NCBI GenBank assembly: GCA_027625915.1
Contig: JANTQA010000044.1
Coordinates: 1-64,000 of the forward strand
Origin: Anaeramoeba flamelloides
Taxonomy: Eukaryota; Metamonada; Anaeramoebidae
Direction of reading: 5' to 3'
Length of the DNA stretch: 64,000 nucleotides
Numbering within the stretch: position 1 is the first letter of the stretch; each line of letters starts with the position of its first letter. Under the pieces are notes generated by a model. It was not told where the DNA came from. It did not search any database and worked only from the letters and a program-made list of their open reading frames with translations. Shown piece by piece: positions 48,325 to 59,426 of this stretch. A program made the position numbers and the translations under genes.

Positions 48325-50041
48325 CTTTTGTAAAATAAATCAATTGATTAAAGTTTATCTCTTCATATTTTTTTTATTTTTATTTGTTAATTTTTTCAAA
48401 AACGATCATTTTTTTTTCAAGAAGAATAAATTGATAACAGAAAAAAACCTTCAATGTAACTGATAGATTTATAATAATAATATTTGTCTTTTGCTATAAT
48501 TTCGATATATTTTCTTTTTTCTAATTTTCAGTTGGTAGCAATACATAAAGTAATTTTATTTCTTTATTTGAATATTAAAAAATGGATAAGAATTGTAGAT
48601 TAATAAAATAATAAAGAGAAAAAAATATCAAAGATAAGAAACTGACAATTTTAATTTTTTTTGGAAAAATCAATAAAAATAAACTCTTTTTCAAACAAAA
48701 GGGTACCCCTCTCAAATCATCAGTACCATCGAATCGGATTGTTAATAAGATAATTACTTGGTTGGCGATTTGCATTTTACTTATTCATTTTTTCCTTTTT
48801 TGTTTTTTTTTGTTTTTGGATATTGAACAGTTCGAAAATGAAAAAGCAAGAAAAGAAGAAACTCATTCAGAAATAACCTACAAGTGTAAAAACGGAAACA
48901 GTTTAAGTTTGATTTAGAATGAACTATATGTAGGAATTAAGAATGACCATTATTGGATTGATATATTGAACGAAGAAAAGAGAAATAAAGAAAAAAACAC
49001 AATCCCAATAAAATACTCAGATGAATTGTGACTTTATCTCGAAAATAAGACTTTAAAGAACAAAAGTTTGACGTGTAAAGAGCTATCAATAAATTGTAAA
49101 GAAATTTTTCCCAATTCACCTTGTTCAATGGTTTTTATTGATTTTATATTTTTTTTCTTTACAATTTACTAAATGAGATTTCTCATTTCAAATAAAAGGA
49201 CACAACAATTTTTAAAAACTTGAATTTAACTTTTTATTGTTTTGTATTAATGATTTTTAAAGATTAATTTGAGTGTTTTTTTTTTATGTCTTTAAGAGTT
49301 TATTATATTTTAGAATGATACTACAATTAATTTGATTCAATTATGAATAATTCTCGAAATTTTTTGTGCCCTTTTATTTGAAAAGGAGTTTAGATGAAAT
49401 TGGTAATTAATTCAGAGTATAAATAGAAATTTAAATTAAAAAAAATTAATATATCTTTTTTTTAATCATATGAGATTTATCAAAATTTGATTTCGATTGA
49501 AAAAAAGAAATATATAGCAATAATATAATTATAAGAAATTCAAGTACGTATTTTTTTTTTTTGAAATATTTCTTTTGAAAACTTATCTTAAATAATTTCA
49601 AATTTTAACAGATTAAAATCAATTTTTAGTTTGAAATGGGTTGGGAAAATCAAAATAATTTCTCTTTTAAAAAGAAAATTTCTTTTAAAAATTAACTCTT
49701 CAGTCGACATCAAAGATTAAATACCCATTATCCTTACTTGAGTTGTCTTTTTATTAAGAAAAAGAGATACGAAGAAAAAAGCAGAGTATATACTTGTAAA
49801 CACCAAGATACTAAATTTATTGCTTTCCGAAATCTTTTATATTGTAAAAGGTAGATACGTCAGAACACCCACAAAAATTGAAACAATTAATTATTTATTT
49901 AAAATAAATTGACTCTCTAAAGTTGTAGGTTCTTAAAAAAAAAATTAAAAAAAAAAAATCTAAAAACTTATATTTTTACTAATATCAAACATATAAAAAT
50001 TAAAATTCCAGAGAAATTAATATTTAATACAATCAAAATTA
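48325..50041. other. spacer with a decayed coding fragment
   Basis: A/T-rich apart from the fragment at 48831-49170 and a possible R1 remnant near 49,750. Position 50042 begins the LINE target duplication. Confidence 0.5.
48831..49170 (+). pseudogene. decayed fragment of an unidentified protein gene
   Basis: One plus-strand frame keeps protein-like composition for about 110 codons but has a TAG at 48915 and a TGA at 49029. Segments include ARKEETHSEITYKCKNG, NELYVGIKNDHYWIDI, and LTCKELSINCKEIFP. It starts just after an acceptor-like TATTGAACAG. W, C, H and Y residues are more frequent than in random A/T-rich frames. No family recognised; two stops suggest a host-gene relic. Alternatively it could be exons of a live gene with the stops in introns. 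Confidence 0.3.
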
Positions 50042-50057
50042 AATTAAATGTAATTTT
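50042..50057 (+). repeat. LINE target-site duplication, left copy
   Basis: AATTAAATGTAATTTT, repeated exactly at 55734-55749. Confidence 0.85.
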
Positions 50058-50589
50058 ATTTTTTATTTTTTTTTTTTTTACTTTTATCAAATTATTTTTG
50101 AATTTTGTTACAATCAGTAAACAATGAACAAAGAAAAAAAACAAAAGATTTTTCTCAAAAACTAACCAAGTAAATACTCAATTGATAAGTTAGTAGAATT
50201 AATTGAAGACAAAACAAAGTGCTCGCCTAATATAGAAATTATCAAAAATAAAAAAAATCCTAACAATGGATTAGTTATTATTACACCATTCTCGAAAGAA
50301 AATGAAGAAGTAATCAAACAAAACCTCAGTGATAGTTTCTATTTTGAACAAAGACGAATATTAATGTCTGAATATGATGAAGACTACAAAAAAAAAAAAA
50401 AATCTTTTTTATTCTGAAAAAAATAAAAAAGAAAATCAAAACAAAAAAAGCAACACTTCGAACAATGAAAACCGAACAAAAACAAATGTTCAAAAGAATG
50501 AAAAAACTTTACAAAACAAACACTACAAACAATCTCAAAGTTCAAATCAAAAAAAAAAAAAATTACCAAAAAAAAAAAAGAAAAAAATA

Positions 50590-50785
50590 CAGTCAGTTTC
50601 GCTTTTAAGGCACAAACTTTCAACGAAATTTAAGGAACAAAAAAATCTCAAATTAAGGCACAAAATTTGGAATTTTTTTTTTTACAATTTATTTTACTAG
50701 AATTTGAATTTTGTGCTTTAATTTGAGATTTTTAGTGTGCCTTAAATTTCGTTGAAAGTTTGTGCCTTAAAAGTGAAACTGACTG
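50590..50785. mobile_element. hairpin MITE copy 1, nested in the LINE
   Basis: 196 bp between TA dinucleotides, CAGTCAGTTTCGCTTTTAAG to AAAAGTGAAACTGACTG. Nearly its whole length is palindromic, with three AAGGCAC/AAGGAAC units per arm. It interrupts the lysine-rich ORF1-like region. Confidence 0.9.
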
Positions 50786-51024
50786 TACTAAACAAGAAAA
50801 AAAAGAAAAAAAATACTAAAAATGTGAAAAATGCACCAAAACCTCGAAAAAAATCGCGAAACAATATGGAAATTGACCCTCCAAAGCATCAAAATCTTAA
50901 TTGCCAAAACAATACTCAAAATGAAAAAAAAAGATCATAAACGATCTAAAATTTCGACTAATAGAGGATCTTCACTAAACTATGAATTTTTGCCTAATGC
51001 CATTTTTATGCATAATATCCCATA

Positions 51025-51220
51025 CAGTCAGTTTCACTTTTAAGGCACAAACTTCCAACGAAATTTAAGGCACATAAAAAATCTCAAATTAAAGCACAAA
51101 ATTCAAATTCTAGTAAAATAAATTGTAAAAAAAAAAAATCCAAATTTTGTGCCTTAATTTGAGATTTTTTTGTGCCTTAAATTTCGTTGAAAGTTTGTGC
51201 CTTAAAAGTGAAACTGACTG
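51025..51220. mobile_element. hairpin MITE copy 2, nested in the LINE
   Basis: 196 bp, TA on both sides, CAGTCAGTTTC to GAAACTGACTG, same palindromic layout as copy 1. Confidence 0.9.
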
Positions 51221-51487
51221 TACACTGCGAATTATTATGACATTGAAAGTTTACTAGACTCATACGTTGAAATTAAAGAATTAATATTGTTATTGGATAG
51301 ATTTAACCGGTTCAAAGGGAGTACAAAAGTTATTTTAACAAATGAGGAAGAGTCTAAAAAAATATTAAATTTTTCGGGTAAATTGAGTATATTTAATAGA
51401 ATAATTTTTTTTCATAAATTCAGAAATATTAAGACTGGAAAAATTAACAAAACACAAGCAGAAAAGATACACAGGACCGACATTTTT

Positions 51488-51700
51488 TAAGAATTTCGAG
51501 TTTTTTTAACAACAATTGTCGAATTTTCTTGATTTTTTCTGATATGTCACCTTTTTGACACATTTTTGATATTTTTTGATTTTTTTTGTCATCCTTTGAA
51601 TTTTTTTGATTTTTTTTTGACAACTTATGTCATCAATCAAAAATTGTCAAAAAATATCATAAAAATTCCACAAAAAATTGTCAAATATTGACATTTAAAA
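51488..51700. repeat. T-rich segment with iterated TGTCA/TGACA inside the LINE
   Basis: Between MITE copies 2 and 3, composition switches to T-rich with repeated TTTTTTGAT and TGTCA/TGACA. The right half (AAAAATTGTCAAAAAATATC) is A-rich, so the segment can fold on itself. It may be another small insertion or decayed LINE sequence. Confidence 0.35.
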
Positions 51701-51709
51701 ATAATCCTA

Positions 51710-51908
51710 CAGTCAGTTTCACTTTTAAGGCACAAACTTTCAACGAAATTTAAGGCACAATAAAATCTCAAATTAAGGCACAAAATTTGGAATTTTTTTT
51801 TTTTTTACAAATAATTTTACTAGAATTTGAATTTTGTGCCTTAATTTGAGATTTTTATTGTGCCTTAAATTTCGTTGAAATTTTGAGCCTTAAAAGTGAA
51901 ACTGACTG
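51710..51908. mobile_element. hairpin MITE copy 3, nested in the LINE
   Basis: 199 bp, TA flanks, same ends and AAGGCACAAA units; slightly longer central T-run. Confidence 0.9.
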
Positions 51909-52713
51909 TAATAATAAAAATGTAATTCATTTCTCCAATATGGATAAATGTAAAATTATCAAAAAATTACATTATGTACCAAAAGATAATAAATTAGTTC
52001 TTTGTCAAAAAAATATTTCAACTTTAGAAGTTTTTAATTGTTTAAAAAATAGACCAGTTATCCGATATCAAAGACAAGGAGACAACTTAATAGAAATATG
52101 GGATTTAAAAGAAAAAATTAATTATTATGTGAAAAAAATATTAAGAAAAACTCATTTATTGCCTAGAAATTTATACATTTTTCATTTTCAAAATAATCAA
52201 AAAACATTATTATTAAAAGGAAAAAAAAGAAATTATTATAAAAAATTTATTAATATAAAGATTTTATCATTCAATGTCAGAGGATTCAATGAAAAAAATA
52301 AAATTTCTATCTTAGAATCCTTTTTATTAAAATTAAATATTGATATCTGTCTAATACAAGAATCAAAAATTACAAAAAAATCCACGCTTTTTTGAATTAT
52401 TTTTCAATTAAAAAAAATCTTATGGAAAAAAAAATGGAAAGGGTGGTTTGTTAATAATAATAAAAAATATTTTTAAAGATTTTACAAGAGAAGTTCTTGT
52501 ACCAGATCTTGATATCATGGGAATCCAATTTACAGATTTTATTATTAATAATGTATATAAAAGACATGATAGAAATAAAGAAATAAATGAAAAAATTCTT
52601 AATTTATTACGAAAATATCAAAATCATAACACAATTATTGGTGGTGATTTTAATTTAAATGAAAATCAAATAAATTATTTTTAAAGTTAACTTTAAAATT
52701 ATTTTTAATACTA

Positions 52714-52910
52714 CAGTCAGTTTCACTTTTAAGGCACAAACTTTCAACGAAATTTAAGGCACATAAAACTCTCAAATTAAGGTACAAAATTTTTAATTAT
52801 TTTTTTTTACAATTTATTTTACTAGAATCTGAATTTTGTGCCTTGATTTGAGATTTTTTTTGTGCCTTAAATTTCGTTGAAAGTTTGTGCCATAAAGGTG
52901 AAACTGACTG
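52714..52910. mobile_element. hairpin MITE copy 4, nested in the LINE
   Basis: 197 bp, TA flanks. It separates the GDFN endonuclease segment from the downstream ISDHNAIL segment of the LINE coding region. Confidence 0.9.
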
Positions 52911-53203
52911 TAAACCAAGTAGAAAAATTAATAACTTGAATTATTTTATCACAAATTTTAATTACTTAAAATCCATCAAATCTAAAACTATTAAAAATAA
53001 AATTAGTGACCATAATGCAATCCTAAATAAATTCAATATCAAAAAAAATTGAGAAATAAAAAATGTATTTAAAATTAAAGATATTGCAAAGTTTCATCTT
53101 GACTTTACAAATTTTTATAAATCTAAGAATTATCAACTTAATGAAAAGAATTTTAAAAATTTTAAAAAACAATTTAAACCAAAACAAAGAATTATTTTAA
53201 ATA

Positions 53204-53400
53204 CAGTCAGTTTCACTTTTAAGGCACAAATTTTCAACGAAATTTAAGGTACAAAAAAAATCTCAAATTAAGGCACAAAATTTGGAATTTATTTTTTTAC
53301 AAATTATTTTACTAGAATTTGAATTTTGTACTTTAATTTGAGATTTTTTTTGTACCTTAAATTTCGTTGAAAATTTGTGCCTTAAAAGTCAAACTGATTC
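53204..53400. mobile_element. hairpin MITE copy 5, nested in the LINE
   Basis: 197 bp. Left end standard after TA. The right end reads CTGATTC before TA instead of CTGACTG, the only nested copy with a damaged terminus. Confidence 0.85.
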
Positions 53401-54629
53401 TATATCTAAAAAAGATTTAAAATTATTTAATCTAATTAATCTAGTATATTAAAAATTATCATTAATTAACGAAATTAAAGACAGAAATTCAAAACAATAT
53501 TTTAAATTAATAAATCAAATTAATTTTGAATTTGAAGATAATCAGAATTTTTGGAAAAAGATTAATAGATTAAGTGAAACTTCGAGTAAAATGATTTTAA
53601 ATAATGATAATATGGAAACATCTTATTTCGGGTTTGTTAAATCTATTAGTAAAAAAACCAAAAAATATATATTAAATTTTATTAAAAATTTTAAATTAGA
53701 TAAAAATAATTTATTAGATATTAAAGTAGAGGAAATATTTTCAACTTCTAAAATCAAAGAAATTATCAAATATCAAAAAAATAAATCTGTTAAAGAATTT
53801 GATAAAATATTTCAATATAAATCGATAAAAAATCAAACTAGTGAATTTTATATAAATTATGACAAATTTCTCAGGACAATCCAAAAAATATTTTTTAATA
53901 GGATTAATGATATTTCTCAGAAAAATATCAAATTTATTAAAAAAAGAAATTTATTGTTCGTTCATAAATCAGGGGATGAAGTGATACCGCTGAATTATTG
54001 ACCAATTTCAATTAATCAAACTCTCCAAGATTTTTTCTAAAATTATTATATGCTGGAATCCAAGATTCTTGGGATTTAGTTTCAAAAAATCAGTTTGGTT
54101 TTAAGAAGAAATTATATACAAGAATTGCAGTTATAAATTTATTAAATGAATATCAAAAGTTAAAAAATGAATTCAAAAATGGAGATATTTATATTGTTAC
54201 AATAGATATTCAAAAATGTTTTGACTCTATACACCATTCATTGATTTATTATTCAATTAAAAAATTTATTAAAAATGAAATTATTGTAAAATATCTACTT
54301 GCATATTATTCAAAAGAAGGAATTGGTGTTTATCAAGGAGATCCATTATCTCCTTTATTATTTTGATTTATTACTCATTTTCTCTTAGAAAAAATTAAAA
54401 CATTAGCAATACATGTTCAGATGTTTGCAGATGATCTAATTTTGCTTATGAAAGGATCATTGATAGAAATAAATTTTCAACTAGAAAAAATCTTTAAAAT
54501 TATAAAAGATTTCGGAATGAATCCAAATAGTGATAAAACGAAAAAAAACTTTAATTCCAAAGAAAATTTTATATCTTGGTATTTGGCTTGATAAAAAAAC
54601 TCATTTAAAGTTTAACCTTGAGAAAGTTA

Positions 54630-54823
54630 CAGTCAGTTCCACTTTTAAGACACAAACTTTCAACGAAATTTATGGCACAAAAAAATCTCAAATTAAGGCA
54701 CAAAATTCAAATTCTAGTAAAATAAATTGTAAAAAAAAAATTACAAATTTTGTGCCTTAATTTGAGAATTTTTTGTACCTTAAATTTCGTTGAAAGTTTG
54801 TGTCTTAAAAGTGGAACTGACTG
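54630..54823. mobile_element. hairpin MITE copy 6, nested in the LINE
   Basis: 194 bp, TA flanks, CAGTCAGTTCC to GGAACTGACTG: both ends carry the same C/G variant, so the terminal pairing is kept. Inserted just after the reverse transcriptase core. Confidence 0.9.
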
Positions 54824-55733
54824 TAAGACCAATTTCAAAAAGTTAATCAATATCTTAAAAAAAAAAAATTTTCTAATCGATTAAAAATTCAATTTTTTAA
54901 AGCTGTATTACATAGTCAACTATTATATGGATTAGAAATATTTGATTTAACAAAAACAGATTTTAAAGATATTGATACTTGGATTAATAAAAAATTACAA
55001 AATTTTTTATTAATTAACCCACACTATCCCAGGCTTATTTATAAAACTGAAGCAAAAATTGATCCTGTTAGAATAAAAATATATAAAAGAAGATTTAAAT
55101 TAATACAAAAATTAAAAACCCTTGGTTTTGATGAATTAATTAATTATCCACCTTTTAGAGAAAAAGAATTTGAAAATATTAACTGGCAATCAAATAACTT
55201 AAAAGAATTAGAAATTGAATTGGATAAATTCAGAATCAATCAATTAGAAAATAGCCCAAGCTGGAAAGTCCAAAAATATTTAAAAATTATCCAAATAAAT
55301 AACACAATAAACAAACAACAAAGATATTTAAAATGGAAGGGTTCAACTTCAATTTTAAAACTCAGAAATTTAACAAATTATTTAACTAGATACTCTTATG
55401 TTATGAATAAAAATAAATCAAAATATTGTGAGATATGTAAAAAAATAAATAATTTCGTTATCATTGAAGATTTGGACCATTTTCTATGGAATTTCTCAGC
55501 CTATGAAAATAATCGTAAAATCTGGATATCTGAATTAAAAAAAATTAATATATCTAATATATTAAAAAATAATAATATTTTCAATATTATTATAAAAAAA
55601 GATTCATCAAGTTTATTAGCCTTAGTGGATAATAAACTTATCTTTGAGTCTTTAATAAGATTCCTAAATAAAATTTTAAGAATTTGTGCACACAAGAGGG
55701 GCTAATAACTCCTCCCTTAAATAATAAAAAAAA

Positions 55734-55749
55734 AATTAAATGTAATTTT
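55734..55749 (+). repeat. LINE target-site duplication, right copy
   Basis: AATTAAATGTAATTTT, identical to 50042-50057, directly after the A-rich LINE tail. Confidence 0.85.
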
Positions 55750-58185
55750 TAGAAATTTACTTTGATTATTTATTGAGATTATGTTTTTGAGATCTAAGAC
55801 TAAACCTATTCACTAAGTCTTTTGAGATTTTCTTCATATCTTATTTAGTTATTATTTGAATATAATTTTTTATCAACACATACATCAAAATTCAAATATT
55901 CGAGAGATTCATTAAAAAAAAAATTATAATAATTCAATTTTTTAAAAATTTAGTTAAAAAAAAAAAGAATTTCAGATTTCAATTGTAATTTATATATATA
56001 TAAATCTTTATTTAAAATATATTTATTTGCTAAAAATAGTACATTCGCATTATTTCGTAATATAATTCCAATATTATTAAACAGTTATTTGTTTATGTAC
56101 TGATTTCTTTTTTCCTTTTATTTTTATTGAATTTTTTTAATGGCATTTGAATTATTAATAGTAAAATGATAAACCAATTTTTGTTTATATTATTACAAAA
56201 AATAGCCTTATATATTTTATAGATAATTATTTTTGATTTTTTGTTAATAAAAATATCTCATTATTTTTGATAACTGTTATATATATTTAGATTAATTTAA
56301 ATAATTTTTAACAGATTTAATATACTTTAAATCAATGATATAAAAAATATCTGAATATTAAAATCAAAATTAACTATTTGTTAAACTTTTTAATTCTTGA
56401 AAATTTATTTTTGGATCTTTAAAAATAATCACTGAATTCAAATTAATTATTATTATTCTTTTTAACATACCAATGGGTAATTTATCATTTTTGTTTCAAT
56501 ACAAAATCAATTTTAATAAAAAGGTGTAATTATTTAGAATTATTAGATTCTATTAGATAAGATTTAAATTTCAAACCATGATATTGGTATTCTTACCTGT
56601 ATGAAAAATTAAAACCAATTTAATACTTTCGGACTTTTCAAGTAATTTTAACATATTTTAGAATTAGAAAAATAATAATTTGATCATTGAAAGATCCTCA
56701 AAGAAACAATCAATATTAAAAAATAAAGTAAAAGAAAGAACATATTAAAGCAGTGATCAGATCCAAAGATATTTTTCTTTTGGTTTTATAACTATTTCAT
56801 GGATTAAATTTTGCAGTTATATCGACAATATTTTTCATTTTGGAATTTACCTTGAATCTCAACCTATTATCAAATTATGTACAGCTTAAAACAAAAAATC
56901 CAGGATAAAATTAAACATTAAAATCACATTCAATATTTTTAATTCTCTTTAGTTAAATCAATTAACTTGACTCAAATATTTGTTAAAAAGACTGAAATTT
57001 AAATTCAAAGTATTTCACAAAATATTTGCATTCAAAATGAACGATCTTAAGATTATTCTCAATTTCATTTTTTTTTTTTCATTGATCTAAGCAACAATTT
57101 TTCCTTTGAAATTTTAGAGTAAGTTCAATTTAAATAAGAGTATTATACCAAAAAGTCCACACTTTCACTTTTTTTATAAATATGGTCAGGATCTGAAAAA
57201 AATCTTTTTTGCTGTTTGTGAGTTTTGTTTAGTTTGAGTATTTAAAGTTCCCGATTTTTAAACATTTCTTACAATATTTTAAGAACATGAAATAATATTT
57301 TATACAAGAATGATGATATAGGAACCAAAGTTTAACCATTTAATGTTCAACAAAGTAGATTAAACAACCAACTTGCCATTGTATTGTTGTATTTTATTGT
57401 AGGTTTTGAATTAAAGTAAAAATTATTTATACACCAAGTACTTTTATACAAAAAATCAACTATACACTTCCAAATAGAAACAAATAAAGTAAAAAAATTG
57501 TTTTTGAATAATCCTCTTTTCGAAATATAAAAATAATAAAAATTTTTAACTTTGTGGTTATCATTCCCTTAACTTTCAAGAGTTACTGAAAACCAAACAG
57601 AAAACCAAATGAGTTTTTCTTCAAGTTTCAAATAGAGCAATTATTTGATAAATATTTCAAGACAATGAATAATTCATCATCATGACAAGAATAGCACAAT
57701 CCATACAAATACTTTCAAGACTTTTTCGAACTTTCAGACTGACAGTCTGCAAGATTTCAGTCTCTGATATTCTTTCATATTGTTTCAAATTTCAAATACT
57801 TGGTTCAAACTTTTGTAAGCCAAAAAAAGGCAAAAAAATAATAATTAACAAAAGATAACATTTTGAATTTAATTGAAATTTTGAAAGTTATCTTAAAGAA
57901 AAATATTTGTAAACTTTCAATAACCTTAAACTCTTTTTATGGAAACCAAAAATTGGAAAGTTGTTGAAATTACATGTTTTTAAAAGTTTAACATATAAAA
58001 ACTTTTTAAATTGAAAGTTATTGAAGTCTGATCTTGTAATTCCTTTCAAAAATGAGAAAAAAATTCAAAAAAACAAAGTGTTGGTAAGGAAAAAAAGTGA
58101 CTACAATTTTTGTGCTATTCTTGTCGTGATTTTCTCCGGCATATTTCATTTTTTTCTTTTATATTCTTAAAAAAAAAATTCCAAA
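55750..58185. other. spacer between the LINE and CSN7
   Basis: A/T-rich without recognisable gene, repeat copy or strong palindrome. Sequence just upstream of CSN7 (about 58,100-58,180) is T/A-rich with no clear TATA-type element. Confidence 0.5.
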
Positions 58186-59426
58186 ATGGCATTAATCAAC
58201 CCCAAACAAAGAACCTTTTCAAAAAAGCACTTTGTTGAATTTGAAATTTTATTAAAAAACAGCAGTGGAAAAGGAGTTGTATCGATCATCAAACGTGCTA
58301 TCAACAGCAAACATTTATTTGTATTTGGAGAAATATTAAATCGAGAGAACGTACAAAACCTTAAAAAGACAGAAGACAAAAAATGGGTCGAATTACTCGA
58401 AATTTTTGCTTTTGGTACCTTTCAAGATTATCAAAAAAGGAAATCCGAACTTCCTGAAATTACAGAATTCCAAATTCATAAATTAAGGATGCTTACTATA
58501 GTTTCTTTAGCTTATTCAACAAAAGTAATTTTTTTTTTAATTCAAACAAAACAAAAAAAACAAAACAAACAAAAAACTAAAACAAAATGAGAAAAAAAAA
58601 AAAAAGAAAAAATACTCCCTTCATTTCTACAGACAATTTTTTAAAGGATCTTATAAATTCACTTTGGCTTCTAAAAAGCTTTTGAATTTTTTTTCTCTTT
58701 TTTTTTTTATTAATCTTCTTGATCTTTGATTCACCCTTAATGGATAAGCCACCCTTTTTTATTTTTTATTTTTTATTTTTTTATAATTCTTTTTTTGAAA
58801 AATCCAAAAACAAAAACAAAAACTCAAAAAAAAAACAAAAACAAAAATAAAAAAAAACAAAAACAAAAAATAAAAAAAAAAAAATACTACAACAGCATGT
58901 ACCTTATTCAGTGCTTCAAAAAGAATTAGAAATTAATGAAGTAAGAGAATTAGAGGATTTAATTATTGATAGCATTTATCTGGGATTAATTGTAGCCAAA
59001 TTAGATCAGAAGGAATCCTTGTTGGAAGTACAGGAAACAATGGGAAGAGACGTCCCACCAAGAGAAATAGGAGGAGTAGTTTCCGTTTTGGAGGACTGGT
59101 TAAAAAACATCGAGACACTTCTTGACTCATTAAGCGAAAAAGGGAAATTTGCAACACTCATGTCTGAAGAGACAGAAAAAAAAAAGAAAAAAATCGACAG
59201 CGATATTGATGATAAAAAAAAATGGATCAATATTTTGTTAACCACAGAATCAAAACAAGAAGCATTTAAAATCAAACAATACCTTGGAATTGAAGATGAC
59301 GATGACGAAGATGAAGAAGATGAATTTATGGGAAGAAGGAGAATGGGCGGAATGATGGGAATGGGTGGAATGGGTGGAATGATGGGAATGGGCGGAATGG
59401 GTGGTAGATTTAGAAAATTCTTTTAA
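58186..59426 (+). CDS. CSN7: COP9 signalosome subunit 7 (PCI-domain protein)
   Basis: Two exons, 58186-58524 and 58896-59426 (TAA), phase 0, 289 residues. The PCI domain spans most of residues 1-165: LLEIFAFGTFQDYQ, LPEITEFQIHKLRMLTIVSLAY in exon 1, then HVPYSVLQKELEINEVRELEDLIIDS and LDQKESLLEVQETMGRDV in exon 2. The last matches the CSN7 sequence LDQ...LEV...GRD closely. CSN7 is a scaffold subunit of the complex that removes Nedd8 from cullins. A coiled stretch and an acidic run (residues about 247-255) are followed by an unusual Met/Gly tail (about 258-285). The 371-bp intron starts GTAATT and ends ACAACAG after a long A/C-rich stretch. Confidence 0.92.

Larger units (their letters stand above)
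50058..55733 (+). mobile_element. degenerate LINE retrotransposon (APE-type endonuclease + reverse transcriptase)
   Basis: Bounded by a perfect 16-bp duplication and ending in an A-rich tail, so a full-length insertion; about 4.5 kb without the six nested MITEs. A first region from ATG at 50124 is K/N-rich (ORF1-like). Next comes an APE-type endonuclease: SFNVRGFNEKN and CLIQESK near 52,270-52,375, then IIGGDFNLNENQ near 52,635. The reverse transcriptase follows: PLNY-stop-PISI near 53,990, VTIDIQKCFDSIHHSLI near 54,200, YQGDPLSPLLF near 54,335, FADDLILL near 54,425. The C-terminal part (55,220-55,704) has CEICKK...DLDHFLW, a zinc-knuckle-like motif missing its last Cys. Stops and frameshifts (for example TGA at 54363, and a shift near 52,395) show it is inactive. 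Family looks L1-like by eye; not certain. Confidence 0.9.

Noticed and set aside
53049-54365. In-frame TGA codons in the LINE at 53049, 54000 and 54363, some at positions where Trp or Arg would fit, suggesting TGA is read as sense
   Set aside because: Host genes here use TGG for Trp and the LINE also has frameshifts and other stops, so ordinary decay explains the TGAs. None of the host genes ends in TGA, so the idea is not formally excluded.
50590-54823. The nested MITEs as introner-like elements spliced from the LINE transcript
   Set aside because: A GT-AG pair at the element edges is missing: the ends are CAG...CTG with TA outside. The LINE is broken in other places too.
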